Shown here piece after piece: positions 42,582 through 55,560 of a stretch of 64,000 bases of DNA. The notes below the pieces were generated by a model that saw nothing but the letters and a program-made list of their open reading frames with translations, did no database searches and was not told the origin of the DNA. The position numbers and the translations under genes are program-made. Source of the stretch: Antennarius striatus (taxonomy: Eukaryota; Chordata; Actinopteri; Lophiiformes; Antennariidae); the NCBI RefSeq assembly GCF_040054535.1, contig NC_090784.1:18357001-18421000 (forward strand), read 5' to 3'. Position 1 is the stretch's first letter; each line of letters opens with the position of its first letter.

Positions 42582-42822
42582 ATTGGATTCAGAGACTCTC
42601 TTTCTACTATTTCTGGGCCAGACAGAGAGACGATTACAACTACCAGGGGGCCAGAACTGGTCAAGCCATGCTACACTCTGTAGGACAAATGTTTCCTTTA
42701 ATGGTGTCTTGGATATTCCCTGAGGATAAAGATGTGTACTGTGGGCATCAGTGATGCATGAGAACGTTTGATGTGAAAATCAAAGTGGCTAGAAATAACA
42801 TATGGTGATCATGTACGATTGA

Positions 42823-42828
42823 AATAAA
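42823..42828 (+). terminator. tomm40: tomm40 poly(A) signal
   Basis: AATAAA 351 bases after the stop, the first such hexamer downstream. Confidence 0.65.
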
Positions 42829-43382
42829 TGTGAACATGTTTTGTAAACCTTGATATTCTCATTGCTTACAGAAGAAGTGTGAAAAAGTTAAATAACTCAC
42901 TAGTTATGAAGGTTATGCTCAACTTTCAACATGTGTAACACTGCTACATGTTTTACACTGGTAATGATGTCTTTACTGAGACAATTGTAGAGACGCTGAT
43001 TTGGCTTGTCTTCCAAATTGCATTATTATACATCTTATAGTGTCACACAGATGGCAGTTTTCTGCTAATAAGCAGATTTCTTAAGTGAAATGAATCAATT
43101 CTGTGAACCATCTAAATCCATGTGGAAAATGTTAGGAGGGTGTGTTACCTTATTTTTATTCTTGTCATTGAACATTTTGTCTTGTCAATTCAATTTGTTT
43201 GTCAATGAATTGGTGACTAGATGAATATGAAATGATTTAGACTAATGAGAACGCTCGTAGCATTTTACTTCACAAATTCACAGCAAGCACACCAGAAGGA
43301 ATCAAAGAGGAAGGCGGTGCAGAAGTTGACGATAATGATCGTTTCGTCTCCCGTCACCCGGATTCACCTGAATCCGGGTGAC

Positions 43383-43600
43383 CGGTTTAAACTGGAGCCT
43401 ATCCCTGCTGACTATGGGTGAGAGGCTACACGGGATACACCTTGGACACGCCGCCGGTTCATTGTAAGACCACACCTGTTCACACTAACAGTCATACCTA
43501 CAAATATTTTGGAGTGACCATTTCATTGAAGCAGTGTGTTTTTGGAGCTGGGAGGAGGTTGGAGAACCTGGATAGAACTCATGCGTGTAGAAAACAATCT
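43383..43600 (-). mobile_element. Degenerate family A SINE
   Basis: Minus orientation. 'tttaaactggagcctatccctgctgac', 'acacctgttcacactaacagtcata', 'tttggagtgacca' and 'tgtgtttttggagctgggaggaggttggagaacctgg' are decayed forms of the family A body. The tRNA-like head is lost. Confidence 0.65.
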
Positions 43601-44609
43601 GCAACATAGTCGCAAAACAGTTTTATTTCATTAAATCTTTTTGTGTAGATAATGCATTGCATGTTTGAAGGACAGCTTCAGATCTTAAATTTACCACCAG
43701 CAGGAATTTCCCAACCTCATCACTTTTGCACATTTAGCCCTCAGCCATTCATACAGCCGGGTGTGTGAGGGGCTTTTCTACACTGAACCGAATTTTAACC
43801 AAAAAGAGAAACTGGCTAAATGTCAGCAACCAAGACAAAATAATGAGGGTGCAGCTTACAAAAGGTCAGTATGGAGATGGCTGTTTCAGCATGGTGCAGT
43901 GTTCACAGGAGAATATATGAATTAAAGCCAAAGAAAATTATCGAGTGACAAGCAAAAGTGAAAAAACTACTACAGCTTTTCTTTTTTAAAGATTGACCAC
44001 CAGACTTTAATGATTTGATGAGAGTAATATGTAATTTTACTTTTTTTTGTTTGTGTTTGTTTTTTTGTTTTTTGTTTTTATTAATGAAATCATTAAAATT
44101 ACCAGTTTTAGTTTAAATATTGTATTATTGGCAAAACTCAATCCTTGCACTCGGCATTATCTGTATATTTTGTTATTTTGGGATGCGTAAACTTCATGTT
44201 GGGATGCACACATTTTTTTTGAAGTGCATCCCAGCGATGCACTACTTTCTTGAGGTATAATGAGAAATGAGGTACTGTATAATGTTATCTTGTCTGCCCT
44301 GGAAAGTCTTAACATTCTGCGATATGTCCACATTTTAAAGACAGCCAGGTGCTTCATGATATTGGGTCCATAATTTTCAACCACAGAGAAGTGTTGACCA
44401 GACACAACATTTTAGTGTATTTGTTCTGGTGTTGATTAAGAGTTTCATTTTATTAAACACACTCCAAGCAATTGGTAAATTGGATTATTTTTCCCATTTT
44501 CAGTGGCCTGGCCTAAATATCTGTATGTTTCCACCTGATTCGCTACTTCGTAATTTATTTTAATGTCCAATTTTGTTGTTAAATTGTTTCTTAATCTTAC
44601 CATTGTCTT

Positions 44610-45480
44610 GGCATTATCATAATCATAATCCTTTAATAATTCCTGAGGGGCAAATTGCTTAAAAATACATTTTCATTCCATATTCCTTTCCTTACTCATT
44701 GACTACGTGTAGGATCTCTTTCAGCTGTTCTCCAGTCTCTGCTGTGAGTTCTGCGTCACCATAGTTGCTAAGATTATGTTTTGACCTGTGTACAAATTGA
44801 ATAGATATGGTGATAAGACACAGCCTTGAGGCACTCCTATCTTGATGTTTATCTCCTCTGAATAACCATTCTCCCTATCACGATCTAGTTTCTTGTGGGG
44901 ATAACCTTTAGAATGGTTTTCGTGACATGGCTTCTGAAGCTCATGGTTCTAAAATCTGAGTCTTTTGTTGCCATTGGCTTTTTTAGAAGATTGAAGTTTT
45001 CTTATCTCCTGGAAGTGATCCTGTCTACCAGACTAGAGTATACATACTTTCATCATGTAGTGTTCTTAACAGCTCTGTATGTCTTTATGTTGTGCATACC
45101 ATTGGCTTTCCCTGTTTTTAGATTTTTGATAGCTTTCTTTACTTCATGAGCTAAAATGTCCTTACATCTTCAAATGATGGAACATCAAGGTTGTCCTCTC
45201 TGTTGTCAACAAAGAGTTCTGGAACATAATCATGCTGTCTTGATTTTGTATCATCAAACAACCTTTTGCCTTCTTTATTTCTTATGCATTCACTGTCACC
45301 ACTCTTTATAATTTCCCCTCTTATTTGACTTTGTCTTCATTCCACTTTTTTTAACTTCACTGGAGTGTCGTCCCCCGTTGTTTGGCTTTCTTTGTTTTCT
45401 ATGGTGACACATTTTGTGTAGCTTTGTTGAAAGCATGTTTCATAGATGCCCTGTTTTCTTCAATATTACCAATTTTCTCA
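44610..45480 (-). mobile_element. Fossil non-LTR retrotransposon (reverse transcriptase remnant)
   Basis: On the minus strand 44789-44838 reads GVPQGCVLSPYLFNLY, the conserved RT motif before the catalytic YxDD box. The following segment has YGDA where YADD is expected, then LTAETGEQLKE, so the catalytic site is damaged. Several stops and frame changes interrupt the rest. The left end (44612-44655) is a LINE-like 3' tail, minus-strand GGAATTATTAAAGGATTATG followed by GATTAT repeats. The clade is not determined. Confidence 0.6.
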
Positions 45481-45699
45481 TTCTCTTCAGGTACAAAACT
45501 GTGAAACTGTTTTCTTTTTTTTTTATTTCTCCACACATGCATTTAAAAGGCATCACAGTTTCACCACCTGGTGGCATTATAGGCCACTATTTACACAGGC
45601 AAAGGACACCTGCTTACATTTACAGTGATCTGTGATGCATTACATGACAGTTATGTGGCAAATATTTCTCTTATGAAATACTTCTCATTTTAGTAATGT

Positions 45700-45716
45700 A
45701 CACGCATACACGCACG

Positions 45717-45798
<82 letters not shown>
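45700..45798. repeat. (CA)n microsatellite
   Basis: CA array with a CGCA-containing left border (ACGCATACACGCACGCACG). Confidence 0.95.
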
Positions 45799-45799
<1 letters not shown>

Positions 45800-47659
45800 T
45801 AATCATTATCCTGAGTAGAGACAAGCGGAGATATTTGACATTTTTGAGTCATGTACTTTAGAAAATTAGGTAAACTACACAATGAAATCATTCTTTTCAG
45901 TCTTATTAATCGTATGAGATATCATGGACATTTTTGTTATTCATTTTGTTTTCAATAAATGTAGACTGTTACTGAACCAAACATGGTAAATTTTAAATGT
46001 AGGCAATGATATTTCTAAAAATGAAATAAAAATAATCAAGTTAACTGCCTCATATCTGTATTTATGAAAATGAATTTTATGAATAGATATATGAGTTACT
46101 TTACACCACTTTCCAATGGATAATCACCTGACTACAACAATCCTTATAGCTCTGATAAAAACAGGTGCTAAATCAGGTAACATCGGCAAAATCAAAATCA
46201 AGACTTTTATTTGAACAGTATTTTGCCATGAATGCATTCATTCTTCAAAAGGTGTTACCCTTAAGAAGTCTTGCTTGATCATAATTTTTTCGAAATTTTA
46301 TTTGTTATCAGTGACAAGATAAAAACATAAATGGTACCTTCCAATCAGTTTTAAACGGTACATTTATTTTTATTTTATTTATTCATTTCATTTTTTTCTT
46401 TCCAGACATGTTATTACAGCACACTTTACTTTCATCAGTTTTGGAACATCAACAACAACATCCGAAAAGAATCACGTGTATCATTGTGTGATTTCTCTGC
46501 CAGAAAATGTCTCCTTCCAGACTGCCAGTCCCTAAACCAGAGGTGTAGCTTAAGGGCATTTATGATGACCCACTGACATGAGACAGTCAGTTTCTTATCT
46601 CTACAGGCACTGACCTGCTTATCAAACCAACAGCAATAGACAACCTGTTATCTGCCTCAGGAAATTCTGAATGTCTCTTTGTTACTGTGGTGATGAAGTC
46701 AAGATGTGTCTTGTTCTAAGTAACTTGTATGCATCTTGCAACAAGTCCCTCCCCTCAGTCTTGTAGAGATTGCATGGAACAGATGTTATTAAAGTCTCCA
46801 GTGGGGCCATTGAGATAAGAGCCTTAATGATGCCTTTTGGCTGTTTTGTCTTGGAATGCAGCGTAAATCCACAGAAGTGCTAATCAGCTCTGAAACAGAC
46901 TGGAGACGATGTGAGATAAGATTTCCAATTGAAAAGTATCACAGAGCTTTACGGTGGTACTTCACATTTCAGAAAAAGAATGTGAAGTTATGGTGTTTCT
47001 CATTTGACTGAATCAACTGCTATCATGGTGTGTGGGTACCTCATTCCCAACTCTTGTGTGTGAGTGGTTACGTAGTGATGTGGACTGTACTCTGGCCTTC
47101 CACGGTCTGTTTCTGTTTCTGTTTATTTTTTTCAAAATTTCAAAGTTTGGCTTCGTTTTAAGGGCAACTCCAGGAATTTAAAGTAAGAGCTAATGAAAAT
47201 GCATTTGATCTTCAGCACAATTTTTAAAAAACTAAACTTTTTAGACTCATTTGAATCTTTTTTGCATTATATTTGTATCAAATGTCTCTCAGACATTTTT
47301 TGTATTTATTGCTGACACTATAAAGGTGTCATGGCATGCACTGAGAAGTTTAAGAATAAATACAGTAGTCTGTCTCTAGACAAAATAGGAAATGGAGTCA
47401 AAAAATGTCCTACTGTGGCTTGTGACCATTGTAGTCCCTCATCTTGAATATATTAGATGAAGAAATCATCTTTATGGTAAAAATCATAGCCGCGTCATTT
47501 CAGGATGGATAGTCAGTACATGGCATAAACCCATTATATGCATTTTTTTAATAGTTAGACATAGATTACCAATTGAAATTTTCTAGCAGTGTGGCGTTCT
47601 ATAAGAACAATGCAGAGAACAAACACACTAGTCATATTTGGATTTTTCATATCCATCCC

Positions 47660-47665
47660 TTTATT
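47660..47665 (-). terminator. apoa4: apoa4 poly(A) signal
   Basis: Plus-strand TTTATT equals minus-strand AATAAA, about 262 bases after the apoa4 stop. Confidence 0.55.
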
Positions 47666-47927
47666 TTTGACAACTAACAGAAAAGGCAAAAAAAAAAAGT
47701 GTCTTCTACTTCACAACAAATACAATCCAATATATATACACATGTTTGACAAGTGCAGATGAGTATTATGTTCCCAACAGTAATTATTATAATAATTAGT
47801 AGTTGTGGAAATCTACACTACAGTTAACTTGCTTTACAGTACAATTGAGATATTTAAATTGACCATATTTCTTGAAAAACAAGGCTGGCGTTTGGTGAAA
47901 TATTGTGCGGACGTGACTATTGACATA

Positions 47928-48952
47928 TTAGTTGGCATTCACAAAAGATTGGTAGAAATTCATAAGCTGGGCCTGGAGATTCTGGGCATAGGGGTCCAGC
48001 TTTTCCTTGAGGTCTTCTGCATAAGGAGCAACCATCTGTTTCACCACACTCGTCCTCTGGCTCAGCTCGAGCTGGACCTTGTCGGTCATGGGGGCCAGAC
48101 TGTCCTTGAATGTTTGCAGGTGCCCGTCCACCTTGAGCTTCAGGTCATCAGTGTAGGGCCCCAGCTGAGTCTGAAGATCTTTCACACTCTGCTCTAGACT
48201 GGTCTGAAGCTCTTCACTCTTCTGCACCACGATGGCCCTCAGGGCCTCGGAGTCCATGGAGTCTGCGTAGGGGGCCAACTCCTGTTTTAGCTGCTCCACC
48301 GTCTGCTGGATCTGGGCTTTCATGTCCTCTGCGTAGGGCTCCAACCAGACTCGGACAGTGCTCAGCTCCTGACTCACACGTTCTCTCAGTGTGTCAGCCT
48401 CTGTGCTGACTTTGATGATCATGTCCTGGGCTGCAGGTGGGAGCTGCTGTTGAATGGAGACTGCATAGTTGCCGGCTATGTTTGCGCTCTCAGTGAGACG
48501 GGCGCTAGAGAATGGACAAAATATGTTAGACCCATAGAGCTTTGTCTTGTTCAGTACCAGTCTTCATGTTACATCCTTGTTTGTCCAGCAACTCACTTGA
48601 CTTCCTGTCCAATCTGGGACTTCCTGATCATCTGGAGGGTATCATCAGCTGTCTGGGTGGCTTTCTTAATGTAGTCCCAGAAAGCATCAGTCAGCACTTC
48701 CAGTTGTGGCTTTGGTGCATCAGCATAGAAGAGGTTGGCATGGCAGCCTTTTGGATGGACACAAAAATAGCTTGAGAACAGTTGTAAATGTTGGACATTA
48801 GATTGTTTTTATTTGTAAATTAGTTACAGAAGCATTGCTGCGTGGAACAGCTTGGATTAACCATATGGGAAAGAAGATAAAATAGTTAAATAAAACAAAG
48901 ATTTCAATTTACCAGACAGCACAGCGAGCGCTAGGACCACAAACACCTTCAT
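47928..48952 (-). CDS. apoa4: Apolipoprotein A-IV
   Basis: Secreted exchangeable apolipoprotein that coats chylomicron- and HDL-type particles. Coding exons on the minus strand are 48952-48913, 48747-48597 and 48504-47928 (phases 1 and 2), 255 aa. Residues 1-18 (MKVFVVLALAVLSGCHA) are a signal peptide. Mature protein starts near NLFYADAPKP and runs through an FWDYIKKATQTADD segment into Pro-punctuated 11/22-residue amphipathic repeats: LEPYAEDMK, LAPYADSMD, LGPYTDDLK, LAPMTDKVQ, MVAPYAEDLKEKLDPYAQNL. The C-terminus is FYQSFVNAN. apoA-IV is favoured over apoA-I by the repeat sequence and the position beside apoE. In fish this locus often has tandem apoA-IV genes; only one intact copy is seen here. 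A noncoding first exon (about 49090-49049) and TATA box lie upstream. Confidence 0.93.
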
Positions 48953-49048
48953 GGTTATGTCTTTCTGAAAAACAATTAAAATATAGTTAACATTTTAGCC
49001 ATTTTCAAAATGTCATTCAAAAGTTTTGATTACTAGTGTTATTCTCAC

Positions 49049-49164
49049 CTTCTTTTGGCTTGTGTGCCTCTCAGAATCAAAGACTGTTTGTGATTATCTC
49101 AGACACAGGTACCTGTATTTATACTGAAGCCAGATGACAGTTGTAGTCAAGAGGTCAGAGTCCA
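49049..49164 (-). promoter_or_regulatory. apoa4: apoa4 promoter: DR1/HNF4-like site, TATA box, untranslated exon
   Basis: Minus-strand TATAAATA at 49123-49116 predicts a start near 49090. A noncoding exon then runs to 49049, where a GTGAGA donor follows, and joins an acceptor at 48965-48966 so the ATG exon starts at 48964. Plus-strand AGGTCAGAGTCCA (49152-49164) is a one-base-spaced direct repeat of the HNF4 type about 30 bases upstream of the TATA box. Confidence 0.6.
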
Positions 49165-51383
49165 GGAGTCACTGCCATGTTGTCATAATGGCTCCCTTCC
49201 TTCTTTGAGGTGCGATTACAAGGCAGACACAAAGGCACAATCTTTACATTATACCAAACTTATGTGGCTTTTAGGAATGCACAGTCAATCAATACTAATG
49301 ATATTCTGAAACTGAGGCTCAACAAGTGGTATTGCAAGAATTCTCCACTGACCTGTTTCTAGAAAGCATTTAGGCCGTAGTAATTATCTGTCCACGTAGG
49401 CCAGTGCAGGCATCCTGTGGATAACTCCAGATAAACTCTGCATGCCAACACTGGTGGACTTTGTATCAGGGTCAAGCAATGTGACTAAATAATTGTAAAA
49501 TGTTTTTGCAGTGAAAATGACCAAAAACAATCCAGTGTTAACCTTCTTTTTATAATAATTTGTTAGTGTTTTTTTGTGCCATACACAATAATAACGATCA
49601 ATCTTTTAATAATCCCTGTAAAGAAAGGACTCTTTTCCACTCTAATCACACATGTATATAATCTAACATTCTGTGTTGCTTAAAACAATATACTTCCGCT
49701 ATATATTAATCAATCTGTCCATAACTTTACATGCTAGTAAAGAGTCACAACCTCATGACAGCTAGGCTCTGCTGAATGAATTTTATCCTCAGGGTGGGGG
49801 TTGAGGGTCAGGGGTCTAGAGTCTTTAAGCCACTGAGGTATTCCACTGACGTGAATGACACGCTGATGCGCTTCCTGGTAATCAAAAGTCCGACATGCCA
49901 CTTTATGTGTGATTACTCTGTTTTATTTCCCTTAAGTTTCTCAGTTAAGCAAAACATTCAATTAATACTTCCAGACAGAAACCTAACCAGGCTCAATTCC
50001 AGCAAACACATTACGTTAACACTTTTGAGTAAATCACTGTTTACGGTGTCTGTGTGTGACAAAAGTAATGAACTCAGTTTATTTCTAGTAATACTCTGTC
50101 ATTTTAAAGCAGTACATTTGCAGTTGTATCTATACCAACTTAGTTACAATAAATTAATAGATATGTTATACACTGTAAAACATTTTGATTCCTTTTCCCA
50201 ATAGAACTCATCAAGACTTTTATGTAAATGTTCTGAATTGCAAAGTGATATTCATGCATCTTGTGCTTCTTTTCTGATGTTATAAAAATGGTATTCTCAC
50301 AAGTAGTTTCGTAAATGCATTGCTATTCATTTTAAGTATTTTTGTTACTGATAGCACTCACATAAATGTATCGGCTAAAAATTTAAAAGCGTTTTATATT
50401 TTATGCAGACATAACGTCCCCTTAGAGTATTCAAAATAATAAGTGACGAATTAATTTGGGCACTGTCCTCTTTATAAACTGAGGTGCCAGCAAGCTAAAA
50501 ACACTTTCGTTACAGGTAAAAATAAATAAATAATAAAATAAATAAAATGCAGCATTCACACACAAATTCCAACAGCAATACTTTTTACAGCATGTTACAT
50601 TTACATTATTATTACATTGGTTCAGCCCAATCTTATTCAGATTTCACAGTAACTTTGCACAAGTTTTACAATGTAGTTTCAAAGACACATGAGATGTGTA
50701 ATTTTTTAATTATGGGCAAACAGAACTCAACACAAAGAAAAAGAAAACTGCTGCTCTTCAAATGTACCAAGAACAGCTGCTTTGTGATTGATGTAACTGT
50801 GTCTGAGTCTGCTAACCCTTGGCCACACTGTCTGAACATTGGCATAAGACAGAAGTTAGAACCAGAAATTAACTGTAAAATGCAAAGCTTAAATTGACAG
50901 TAAAACGCTGAAAATATATCTAACAAATGTAAATCCAAGAAGAGGTTTTGCTATCTTAGCAGAGAGTTATGCTAAGGACTGATCGCAGAGGACAATGTTC
51001 TTCTTTAAGTCCAGATTCAGTCTAGACTAGACACATGAAAGGCCATAAAGAATACATCATAATCAACATTAACCAGCAGTCAAGATGATATCTGGTGGAC
51101 TGTAACAGTAAATGTAGATTAGATTAGTGCATATATGCAGTGCTGTATGGCATGAGGGTACAAAATGTCAGGTTAGCAGGGTGACACAAAATGACAGCAA
51201 GGCATCAGATGCTGGACTTTGCGATCATTACTGTTGAGCTTGCTCTACAAGCAATGGAAACTCGCAACCTCAGCAGGATGGCTGCCAAGTGGAGCTGCTG
51301 AAGGACTGCATTAGCCAAAGCTCTGGTAAGATGATGTTAAGGAACCAGTGGAACCTAAAAATTGTGCTTCTCCACTCAGGGAT
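49165..51383. other. apoa4 upstream flank
   Basis: AT-rich. A LINE/SINE-like 3' tail remnant is at about 49588-49630 (minus; plus strand TTTTAATAATCCC). Nothing else is recognised. The frame at 50547-50897 has no domain signature and no splice or start support. Confidence 0.6.
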
Positions 51384-51590
51384 AATTACTTTTGAATGTG
51401 CTACAAGCCCAGCTAGAATCCTACACTGATGAGATGAAGCAAGAAATGGACAAACACCTGAAGGGCTTTAAGGAAACCATGATGCCCATGACAGAGAAGA
51501 TCCAGGCTAAGATGAGTCACAGAGCCCAGCAGGTGCAACAGATGGCGACCCCCTATGTTGACTAGATGATGGAAAAGCTGGACTCTAATT
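51384..51590 (+). pseudogene. Apolipoprotein A-IV-like pseudogene fragment
   Basis: In one frame from 51384 the sequence reads VLQAQLESYTDEMKQEMDKH, then KGFKETMMPMTEKIQAK and a segment ending MATPYVD, followed by an in-frame TAG at 51563-51565; the frame continues MMEKLD and then loses similarity. It aligns to the C-terminal third of the neighbouring apoa4 (GPYTDDLK, HLQTFKDSLAPMTDKVQ, VKQMVAPYAED, KEKLDPY). There is a stop directly upstream, no signal-peptide or N-terminal exon was found, and the orientation is opposite to apoa4 and the same as apoEb. Best read as the relic of a second apoA-IV gene. Confidence 0.8.
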
Positions 51591-54309
51591 CCTATTCCTT
51601 TTTCCCAAGACCAGGCTCATCTCCTTACTTTCTACCAGTTCACAAAACTAAGTCAACCTCCATTTTATATGAAACAGATGGGAACTACTCATCCAGGATA
51701 ACAATGAATAATAATATAATAATATAATATTTTAAGTATTAAAAATGACCACTGTTTTTCCTCCTATGTAAGGGAAATAAAGAAACAGGAAAACAAACTT
51801 ATGAGTCTTGACATAACTAACTTAATGTAATATTCTGGTGAAATTTTTAGTATTGATGTGGTTTGACATTTTTCTTGCAATTAAAGTAGGTGTTAATGTA
51901 ATTTTTTTAAAAATTTGCATGTAATGCAAAAATCAAGTCAAAACTAAAAAAAACAATTTTACACTTCAACAATATAACATATCTATAGTGTTAGTCACAA
52001 CTGCATAAGTAAAGGTCTTTTTTCATCAGGCAAATATAAAGATTTTAATCGATTTTTGTTTTACATGAAACAACAATCTTTGGAAATAAATTGCACTGTC
52101 TGGTGACCATGCAAGGCATATAAAAAAAAGTTGCCACCCATTTTTGATCCACAGGTTCTGATTTCAACTGCTGTAAGGAATAAACTTTTGGTTATAACTC
52201 CAGACAACAGAACAAAAAAAAAGCAGATGGGGTTGTGGCCTTTCCTTTGTTTACTCTGTCTTTTTGTAAAATCTTGTGGCCCTACCACGCTCCTTGACAG
52301 TACATGTTCAGTTTTGTCTCTGCATGTCTGACAGGTCATAAACAGATTCTGCTTCCACCTTGTTTTTCTGGGCTTCCCTTTGTGTCCCAGTTTTGTGGGA
52401 GTTACATCGCTCCCACGCTGCTTTACCCAGTGGCAAACAACATTCCTGTTAGACTCCCAGCTGACACAGACTCAACATTAACCCTCCGAAAAGTCAAATC
52501 TGATTCCTAATTATTTCCGATTATGTGCAGGTTTTGAGAAATTACTCATTTGGTTTCGCTTGAGGAGGCACACAATAACTCCATAAATAATAAAAGAGGA
52601 CATTTTTTAGAAAGATATGTGAAGTCCAAAGGTGGTGCACCTCACAAATAGATGTGCATGATGCTCTTGTCATCATCTTTTCACAAGTTCTCTAAGCAGG
52701 CTGACAAAACTTTCACTTCCTTTGGATCAGTTACACATCAGAAGTGGTCCTATCATTGTAATCCTTACTCTTAGCAGTCTCTGAATGAAGAACGCTTATT
52801 TAATCTCAGTATTAAATGCAGAATTAAGAATTAAATGAAGTAATGTCATTAAAAGAGTATTCAAACTTGTAGTTTGGTTTCTCTTGGTCAAGACCAACGC
52901 AGAAATTTTCCCAAATATTATCAGGAACAACATTTTTGTCCCCTGTTACCTAAACTAAAAGATGCTAAACAAAAGGCACAGTGATGAGATCATGGAATAA
53001 TTGGACAGTTTTTATTACCTTTTAATGCCATATATTGTGCAATGGGACTTCCCATTCTCCAAAACGAAACTGTGTGTCAAGTCAAACGTGTTCATTGGAT
53101 TTCTGTGTTTCTGAAGATGTTTTAACCAGTTTACATTTCACGTAGGTCTTGTAAAACATAAGGGAAACAGCAATTCAGCTGTTACACAAAGGTGCTCTGC
53201 AAGGATCTGATGGCTCACGTCCTGCTTTTAGTCTCCAGTCAATGCATTCATAGTCAAACTGTCTCATCTGGGCGCTTTGTTTGCTGAAACAAACTTGCCC
53301 AGCATGAATTCTCCTGGACAAAGCCAGGCCAGCTGATTTATAGAACATGTTGCCAAGCACAATCATGCAGCATGTGACTGCAGGGGGAAATGGGACTCAC
53401 CTTTGTGGGTGAGGCATAAGTTGCTGAGTGAATCAAAAGTGTGACACCCCCCTTCAACTCATTACACTTATATAAACTCAGCAGATCCACTTGGACCTTT
53501 GTAATTTTTCCTGATTGGATGATACCACTGACTCAGAAGTAGACCATGAGGGTTATGTAGCACACCGCATCATTGAATATCCAGTTTTAACCAACAGACG
53601 TTAACTTCAATAACCTTGCATACACAATCCAAACAGAGGGATGAGGTCACCTGGACTAAACCAAAAACAAAATTTCTCAAATCAGCTTCCAGAAAACGGA
53701 ATCATCTGACTGGTTTTCTGTGCGTGTGTGCTTGTGTGTGTGTGTGTGTGTGTGTCTTTGTGTGTGAGTGTGTGTGGGGGGTTACTGTCATTCACCCTAC
53801 CTATAGATAGACATTCACATCTGTTGTAGAGCAAAAGCAGAAGCAGGTAGTTAAATTGACCGTGTCAGATTATTTTACTGTATTAGCTCACCACTGTTTC
53901 ACTTCCCTCTGTCTGACCCTGCACCCTGGTGGCTCAGCAAAAAAGAGGCACGGCATTGTGTGTTCAAGCCTGTGCCGTGACATGCATGCATCCAACTCTG
54001 CATAATACAAACAAAATATCTATGTTATTAGTGAAAGTATGGGAATATTACTGATCATAACTGACTGTTTTTGTTTTTCAAATTATTAACAAGAAGTATA
54101 GCGACAATCCTCATGAATGATGACATATTTTGTAAAAAAAAACAAAAATCCCCAACAAGCTCAAAACACATTGCATAACAATTTTCTCAGCAGAGTGAGG
54201 GCACTGAATTACCGGCATTGATTTGTTTGCGTGTTTGAACTCACAGGGCTTGTTATTTAGCAGAATATAACCTGTCTGTCTGCGTGAGTGTGTCACGCCT
54301 CCTGCACCA

Positions 54310-54407
<98 letters not shown>

Positions 54408-55560
54408 CTCACACACACAGCTCAATGCTGTCGTGGAATACAAAGGTCGAAGGTTTTTGTTTTGAACATGGTGAGACCTAATCACTCTGGGTTATCTGAT
54501 CTGTTTTTTTGTTGACCAAATTTAGAAGAGAACACTTTCTTTCATTTTGATAAATTGCCTCTCTTAGGGGATCAATAAATTATTCTGATTCTAATTCTGA
54601 TATAAAGTAGATGATATTCAGCAGCTCACCTGATCATTAATAGTTGTGTTATCACACACTGCTGCTATCATCCCCTCATACTAACTACTTGAATGATTCA
54701 TCCAATTTCAACTTTGTTCCAGTGTGAAGTTGAGTTTTTGAGAGAAGTGACAAAACAAGAGTTGACAACAAAGTACTAAAGGGCAAAGGCCATTACACAT
54801 GGGCACTGGTGGTGCCATCGTGACCTTGACATGAACAATACCTTTCTTTTACATAAATGGACAAGCAGAACCGATCCAGTACAGTTAAAAAAAACAGTAG
54901 ATTTTAGTCACGTTTTACGTGAAGCTCAAGTCTCAGTTTGTGTTGATAATAAAAAACATGGCGCGAATAAACCATGCGCCTCATTTGTCATTTAAATATG
55001 AGAGTGATGTTGTCATGCAAAACTTGGGAGTTGTGAAGGGCTGCTAAGATGGAGGTGTCAGTGGTTTGGGAGCTCACAGCCCATTTAGATGAGAATGCAT
55101 GTGCAAAAGGTTCATTTACATCACATTTACATCAGATTACATCATTTTGCAATGAACAACCAGAACGTTGTTATTACTTCTGATTTAAATACGTTCAACT
55201 GGTACACATAATATTATATTTTCTACCAACATAGTGAATCTGCTAGACCATTTTTTCCAGTTGATGAAAACAAAAATTATATTTTCCCTCACATGTACTG
55301 GGGTATAAGCAGTATTAGAGATACAGTACATTTAATCAATAAAAAAAATGAATAAAATACATATTCCTCATAAATACGACTTTTTAAATGTCTTAAGGCT
55401 GAAAATGTTATTTTATATCACTGACTGCTGCGTGGCAACGATAAATGAGTGGATGTTGGAACTTTCACCCCGTCATTCTCAGAACACAACCCTGTGAGAA
55501 CTTCGAACGCTTTGTTGGCGACACGGATAGAAACAGGAATATGAGCAGACAACGATCATC
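51591..55560. other. Intergenic region upstream of apoEb
   Basis: AT-rich. Holds a TG array (53727-53776), a CA array (54310-54406) and a retroelement-type 3' tail on the plus strand (54541-54602, 'ctcttaggggatcaataaa' then 'ttctgattctaattctgat'). No further apolipoprotein exon was recognised. Confidence 0.65.
54310..54406. repeat. (CA)n microsatellite
   Basis: CA array with a few CG-containing units near the left border. Confidence 0.95.

Larger units (their letters stand above)
42829..47659. other. tomm40-apoa4 intergenic region
   Basis: The two genes converge here. The interval holds a 30-bp palindrome (43353-43382), a degenerate SINE (43383-43600), a fossil LINE reverse transcriptase on the minus strand (about 44610-45480) and a CA array (45700-45798). 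45.8-47.6 kb is AT-rich with nothing recognised. Confidence 0.7.

Noticed and set aside
47805-48197. 130-codon plus-strand frame
   Set aside because: Antisense of the apoa4 terminal exon, whose amphipathic repeats explain the openness of the opposite strand.
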